The position numbers and the translations under genes are program-made. Positions 60,454-64,000 of a stretch of 64,000 nt of DNA are shown piece after piece. The notes below the pieces were generated by a model. That model made no database searches, was not told where the DNA came from, and was given only the letters and a program-made list of their open reading frames with translations. The DNA comes from JANQMY01 sp965228775. GTDB lineage: Bacteria > Pseudomonadota > Alphaproteobacteria > JANQMY01. Location of the stretch: positions 2,790,001-2,854,000 of the forward strand of contig OZ245840.1 of the NCBI GenBank assembly GCA_965228775.1, given 5' to 3'. How positions within the stretch are numbered: the stretch's first letter is position 1; each line of letters begins with the position of its first letter.

Positions 60454-61500
60454 CTAAGCGAATTGCCCCGCTCTGAACGGGCAGGCTGGATGTTCCTTTG
60501 AACACCCCCCGAAGCCACTGGCCGGCCGCAACCCCTCATTGGCCATCAAGGCATTTAGCGTCACATCTTTGAGTGCGCCAACGAAATCCTTTTGGGTTCC
60601 CAGGGCCGGCGCCCGTATATACCAAGGAACACCTGCCTCATCCGCCAGCTTCTTATATTCGATGTCCAGTTCCACCAGCGTTTCCGAATGTTCGGAGACA
60701 AAAGCCACCGGCACCACAACCAAACCTTTTCCGGCCGTGCCCGCGTCTTCTATGCAGTTGTCTGTTGAAGGACCAATCCATTCCAATGGACCAACCCGGC
60801 TTTGATAACTGACCTTCCAATCCAGTCCTTCTATTGCCAGTTCATCGACGATATTCTTAGAAGTCCATTCTACTTGCGCTTGATAGGGGTCTCCGGCGTC
60901 AACAACTCTTTTTGGCAATCCATGAGCAGAGAACAAAACACGCGTTTTTGAGATATCCGGTACATCACCAAGCGCCTTCTTCAGAGTGGCCACATGAGAT
61001 TGAATAAACTCTCGCTGCCCTGGATAGCAGCACACCGCAAAGTTTGGAGCCATCAGCCCTTGGCGTGCCGCTTCTTCACGCCATTCTTTCAAAGATGACT
61101 CGGTCGTCGTTGTTGAAAACTGCGGGTATAGCGGCAGAAGAACCACCCGATCAGGAGAATAGGCCTTTACCTGTTCGACGGCTTCCGACGCACGAGGATG
61201 CCAATAGCGCATGGCTACAAAACATTTGAACTCGCCTTGTTCCTCCTGGTTTAGCACCATCTCAAGCGCATTCGCCTGTTGGTCGGTCAATTCACCGATG
61301 GGAGATCGCCCTCCAAGTTCGGCGTATATTTCGCGGGCGATTGGCGCACGGCGACGGGAGATCAGCTGCCCAAGCGGCCATCGAAGAAATCCCGGCAGAG
61401 GAATGATCGCTGGGTCATTGAACAGGTTGAAAAGGAAGGGCTGGACTGCTTCCGGACAATCGGGACCCCCCAGATTGAACAGAACGACAGCGGTACGCAT
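60454..61500 (-). CDS. hemH: Ferrochelatase
   Basis: The 348-residue enzyme shows VVLFNLGGPDCPEAVQPFL, PLYPQFSTTTTESS, LFSAHGLPKRVVDAGDPY with the catalytic His, and VVPVAFVSEHSETLVELDIEY with the second metal-binding residue. It inserts Fe2+ into protoporphyrin IX at the inner membrane. Its C-terminus has cysteines in GFGGCSKEHPACPF, which could serve an Fe-S cluster as in some alphaproteobacterial ferrochelatases, but this is not certain. Its start overlaps the hemE stop by one base. Confidence 0.95.
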   Translation of the reverse strand: MRTAVVLFNLGGPDCPEAVQPFLFNLFNDPAIIPLPGFLRWPLGQLISRRRAPIAREIYAELGGRSPIGELTDQQANALEMVLNQEEQGEFKCFVAMRYWHPRASEAVEQVKAYSPDRVVLLPLYPQFSTTTTESSLKEWREEAARQGLMAPNFAVCCYPGQREFIQSHVATLKKALGDVPDISKTRVLFSAHGLPKRVVDAGDPYQAQVEWTSKNIVDELAIEGLDWKVSYQSRVGPLEWIGPSTDNCIEDAGTAGKGLVVVPVAFVSEHSETLVELDIEYKKLADEAGVPWYIRAPALGTQKDFVGALKDVTLNALMANEGLRPASGFGGCSKEHPACPFRAGQFA

Positions 61501-62528
61501 CAGCCCTGACCTCGAACCCGGTTCACAAGAATGTCCACATGTTCCGGCGGCGTATGAGGCAAAATCCCGTGGCCGAGATTGAAGACATGAGGTACGCCTT
61601 CCATGGTCTCCAAGATATGATCAATCTCCACCAGTAAGCGATCGCCACCGACCGCCAGGACCACCGGATCCAAATTGCCTTGAAGCACAACACGCTCCGA
61701 CAATTGATCGCGTGCCCAAGGAAGAGAGACCCCAAAATCAAGTCCAAGCGCATCCACATTCGCGCCGTCGATAAAGTCCAATGCAAGACTGCCGACAGAT
61801 TTTGGAAACCCAATGACCGGCACATTTGGGTGTGCCGCTTTGACGGTCTCGACAATCTTCTGCACGGGCTCAATGCACCACCGGCGGAAAGCCGCGGCCG
61901 GAAGGCCTCCCGCCCAGGTATCAAACAGCTGAACAGCATCTGCACCGGCATCGATCTGTTTGATCAAATAGGCTGACGTGGCATCGACCAAGGCGGCCAG
62001 TAGACTTTCGAATTCTTCCGGCCGGCGATAGACCCATTCGCGCACATCCGCATGGTTCTCACCGCCCCGTCCGCGGATCATATAGGTCGCTACAGTCCAC
62101 GGCGCACCCGCAAACCCGATCAGAGCCTTGGATCCATCGAGATCACGCCTCACGAGCTGCACGGTTTCGAAAACAGGCTCCAAAACATCAATGGTTTCGG
62201 GGATGTCGTTGAAGATGACCTTATGGCCATCGATCAATCCTGGAAGCCTCGGCCCTTCCCCTTCCACGAACTTTAGATCCTGGCCCATGGCATAGGGTAT
62301 GAGAAGGATGTCAGCGAATAAGATCGCAGCATCCATGTCATAGCGGTTGATCGGCTGTAGAGTTGCTTCAGCCGCCAGCTTCGGTGAGAAGCAAAAGTCG
62401 ACAAAGTCCTTTGCCTGAGATCGTACTGCCCGATATTCGGGAAGGTATCGTCCTGCCTGACGCATAAGCCAGATAGGCGGATGGTTGGACTTTTGTCTTT
62501 GGAGAGTGGACAGAAATTTAGATGACAA
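61500..62528 (-). CDS. hemE: Uroporphyrinogen decarboxylase
   Basis: The 342-residue TIM-barrel enzyme begins near PPIWLMRQAGRYLPEYRAVR with the substrate-binding loop, has the DAAILFADILLIPYAMG region with the catalytic Asp, GFAGAPWTVATYMI, QLFDTWAGGL and the late VFNLGHGILPHTPPEHV. It decarboxylates the four acetate side chains of uroporphyrinogen III. It lies directly beside the predicted oriC, as in Caulobacter and Rickettsia. Confidence 0.97.
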   Translation of the reverse strand: MSSKFLSTLQRQKSNHPPIWLMRQAGRYLPEYRAVRSQAKDFVDFCFSPKLAAEATLQPINRYDMDAAILFADILLIPYAMGQDLKFVEGEGPRLPGLIDGHKVIFNDIPETIDVLEPVFETVQLVRRDLDGSKALIGFAGAPWTVATYMIRGRGGENHADVREWVYRRPEEFESLLAALVDATSAYLIKQIDAGADAVQLFDTWAGGLPAAAFRRWCIEPVQKIVETVKAAHPNVPVIGFPKSVGSLALDFIDGANVDALGLDFGVSLPWARDQLSERVVLQGNLDPVVLAVGGDRLLVEIDHILETMEGVPHVFNLGHGILPHTPPEHVDILVNRVRGQG

Positions 62529-62917
62529 GATGCTACCCGTTTTTTCCCTTATACCCTTCTAATCTATAAATAAATTAGTTGTAGGTAGTAGGGCCTGTGG
62601 ATAGTGGGAATTAAAGAATGTTCGAATTTTTTCAACAGATTTATTCGCAAGTTTCACGGCTGGCTTCTTAGCGGCTGGCCAGAAAATCATGTTTTAAATC
62701 AAAAATATGTCTGTCTCCGCATGTTCGCTTTTCGGCGGAGCCTAAGGATTTCCCCACAGTTCAACTGATAAATTGGCGAGTTATCCACCGTCGAATAAAT
62801 GTCGGATAAATGTCACAAAAACTGTAAAACCTCTTCGAACTCTTCCACAGACCCCGAGTTTTCCTCAAGTTCGGGGATATGTGTGGAAATATCGGCGCGG
62901 CAAGGCATTATCGATCT
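62529..62917. other. oriC: Predicted chromosomal replication origin (oriC)
   Basis: The 389-bp gap between hemE and the divergent DUF299 gene is AT-rich at 62545-62720 and contains several DnaA-box-like 9-mers: TGTGGATAG (62596, reverse), TTCCCCACA (62750), TTATCCACC (62781), TCTTCCACA (62841) and TGTGGAAAT (62882, reverse), each 7 or 8 of 9 matches to TTATCCACA. The gene neighbourhood hemE / RP001-type is the established site of oriC in Caulobacter crescentus and Rickettsia prowazekii, and parABS lies 10-14 kb away. No CtrA site is evident within it. Confidence 0.75.
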
Positions 62918-63748
62918 ATGAGCTCGGAAAAACCGAAAATCTTCTTTCATCTGCATCTGGTTTCTGACGCCACGGGTGAAACTTTGAATGCCATTGCGAA
63001 AGCAGCTTGTGCGCAATTCGATATGGTTGAACCTGTGGAACATATCTATGCGCTTGTGCGGTCGCGGAAACAGATCGACCGTGTGATGAATGAAATCGAA
63101 ACCGCGCCGGGCGTTGTTCTCTATACAATGATGAATGATGAATTGCGGGAACGTCTGGAAGAACGGGCAAAAGATCTGCAGATGCCCTGCATCCCCGTTC
63201 TAGATCCGGTTCTGTCTGCCTTACGGAATTATCTGGGCACGGAGCTTTCCCACAAACCTGGCGGCCAGCATAGTCTTGATGCGGATTATTTTGCCCGGAT
63301 CGAGGCGCTGCGCTATACGATGGCGCATGATGACGGCCAGGGGGCCGCGGAGCTTAACGATGCGGATGCGATCCTGGTTGGTGTCAGCCGCACCTCGAAA
63401 ACACCGACATGTATTTATCTTGCCAATCGGGGCATCAAGGCAGCGAACGTGCCTGTGGTGCCGAACTGTCCTCTACCGGCTGAGCTTGAAGAAGTGGAGC
63501 GCCCGCTCATCGTCGGCCTCACCCTGAGTCCCGATCGACTTATTCAGATCCGGCGGCACCGGCTGTTATCGCTCAATCAGGACGAAGAAACCGATTACGT
63601 CAATATCGACAAAATCCGCGAAGAAACCATGCAGGCACGAAAATTGTTTGCACGGTATGGCTGGCCGGTAATCGATGTTACCAGACGCTCAATCGAAGAA
63701 ACCGCTGCCGCCATTCTCAATCTTTACAATCGACAATCCGTTGATTGA
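62918..63748 (+). CDS. ppsR: Pyruvate, phosphate dikinase regulatory protein-like (DUF299)
   Basis: The 276-residue protein belongs to the bifunctional kinase/pyrophosphorylase family (RP001 type). It has FHLHLVSDATGETLNAIAKA at the start, the P-loop region ILVGVSRTSKTPTCIYLANRG, and VDVTRRSIEETAAAIL at the end. Relatives phosphorylate and dephosphorylate pyruvate phosphate dikinase or PEP synthase. The frame opens at 62879, but the ATG at 62918 (MSSEKPKIFFHLH) fits the family best. It is divergent from hemE across the oriC. Confidence 0.9.
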   Translation: MSSEKPKIFFHLHLVSDATGETLNAIAKAACAQFDMVEPVEHIYALVRSRKQIDRVMNEIETAPGVVLYTMMNDELRERLEERAKDLQMPCIPVLDPVLSALRNYLGTELSHKPGGQHSLDADYFARIEALRYTMAHDDGQGAAELNDADAILVGVSRTSKTPTCIYLANRGIKAANVPVVPNCPLPAELEEVERPLIVGLTLSPDRLIQIRRHRLLSLNQDEETDYVNIDKIREETMQARKLFARYGWPVIDVTRRSIEETAAAILNLYNRQSVD

Positions 63749-64000
63749 TCAGGCCAAGAATATCGTTCTGGCATCGGCGAGTCCCGCCCGGCGGCAATTG
63801 CTGGAAGCCGCTGGGCTTACGGTTACAGTTGTTCCTTCTTCCGTTGACGAAGAAAGCATCAAGCAAAAAGAGAAGCATCTTTCAACAGACGATCTTGCGC
63901 TAAAACTTGCATCGGCAAAGGCGAAAAATGTCCTGACAAAATCGGATCTCCCGCCGGAGTGTCTGGTCATTGCTGCGGACCAAATACTGGTGGCCGATGA
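63741..64000 (+). CDS. Maf-like nucleotide pyrophosphatase, N-terminal part (runs off the right edge)
   Basis: A frame starting at a TTG (63741) that overlaps the ppsR end by eight bases encodes NIVLASASPARRQLLEAAGL, then a VVPSSVDEESIK stretch, a lysine-rich helix and CLVIAADQILVAD, the hallmark segments of Maf/YceF proteins, which hydrolyse non-canonical nucleotides and are linked to division arrest. Only about 86 residues lie within the window. Maf directly after the DUF299 gene is a common alphaproteobacterial order. Confidence 0.88.
   Translation, partial: MIDQAKNIVLASASPARRQLLEAAGLTVTVVPSSVDEESIKQKEKHLSTDDLALKLASAKAKNVLTKSDLPPECLVIAADQILVAD

Noticed and set aside
1..64000. CRISPR arrays, rRNA genes, transposases, phage genes, toxin-antitoxin pairs
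   Set aside because: I looked for regularly spaced repeats, rRNA cores and transposase or integrase motifs and found none; the only mobile-element signs are the tRNA scar and small repeats.

Overview
The window is the origin-proximal part of an alphaproteobacterial chromosome. Three things support this: a block DUF6489-mnmE-mnmG-rsmG-parA-parB with two perfect parS sites; a hemJ-hemH-hemE cluster separated from a divergent DUF299 (RP001-type) gene by an AT-rich stretch with DnaA-box-like 9-mers, which is the arrangement of the Caulobacter and Rickettsia origin; and alphaproteobacterial families such as ProX, DUF3576, HemJ and class III cyclase. A CtrA-like site (TTAA-N7-TTAA) lies upstream of an aminotransferase-ftsK pair. 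Genus and order cannot be read from the sequence alone.

Layout. 1-1040 is a scarred region next to tRNA-Gly(GCC): a truncated SDR dehydrogenase, a twin palindromic operator, a probable TetR remnant and a second partial copy of the tRNA 3' end. 1282-4095 is a run of small housekeeping genes (proX, cnoX, a Lon-N-domain protein, a Trm112-like protein, a DUF971 protein). 4223-7468 holds ubiH-like and glnK-amtB. 7835-14273 holds dapC-like, ftsK, lolA, a strong sRNA candidate, an unknown protein and xthA. 14298-16534 holds S-formylglutathione hydrolase, an orphan hypothetical and a cyclic-nucleotide-binding protein.

16581-31509 is the most unusual region. A large ABC-exporter-like protein with a degenerate, internally expanded nucleotide-binding domain is transcribed divergently from four glycosyltransferases, a histidine phosphatase and a small membrane protein. 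The last of these overlaps, by ATGA, a complete Yej-type peptide importer (fused ATPase, binding protein, two permeases). 31627-34750 is a MacAB-type system. 34758-38728 holds an adenylate cyclase, a methyltransferase, an MBL-fold hydrolase and a response regulator.

38950-48486 holds ribA, an L,D-transpeptidase, yggS, thiE-like, a porin, a DUF3576 lipoprotein, leuS, lptE and holA. 48522-54565 is the par/gid/trmE block. 54653-58456 holds a YyaL-like protein, a dienelactone hydrolase and a quinone oxidoreductase. 58481-62528 is rho, hemJ, hemH and hemE. The predicted oriC is at 62529-62917, followed by ppsR-like and a maf gene cut by the window end.

Repeats: three copies of a GGTACC/GGATACC-centred palindromic element of about 70 bp, all in the same orientation and all 5' of a gene, plus one 100-bp MITE-like element made of two inverted hairpins.
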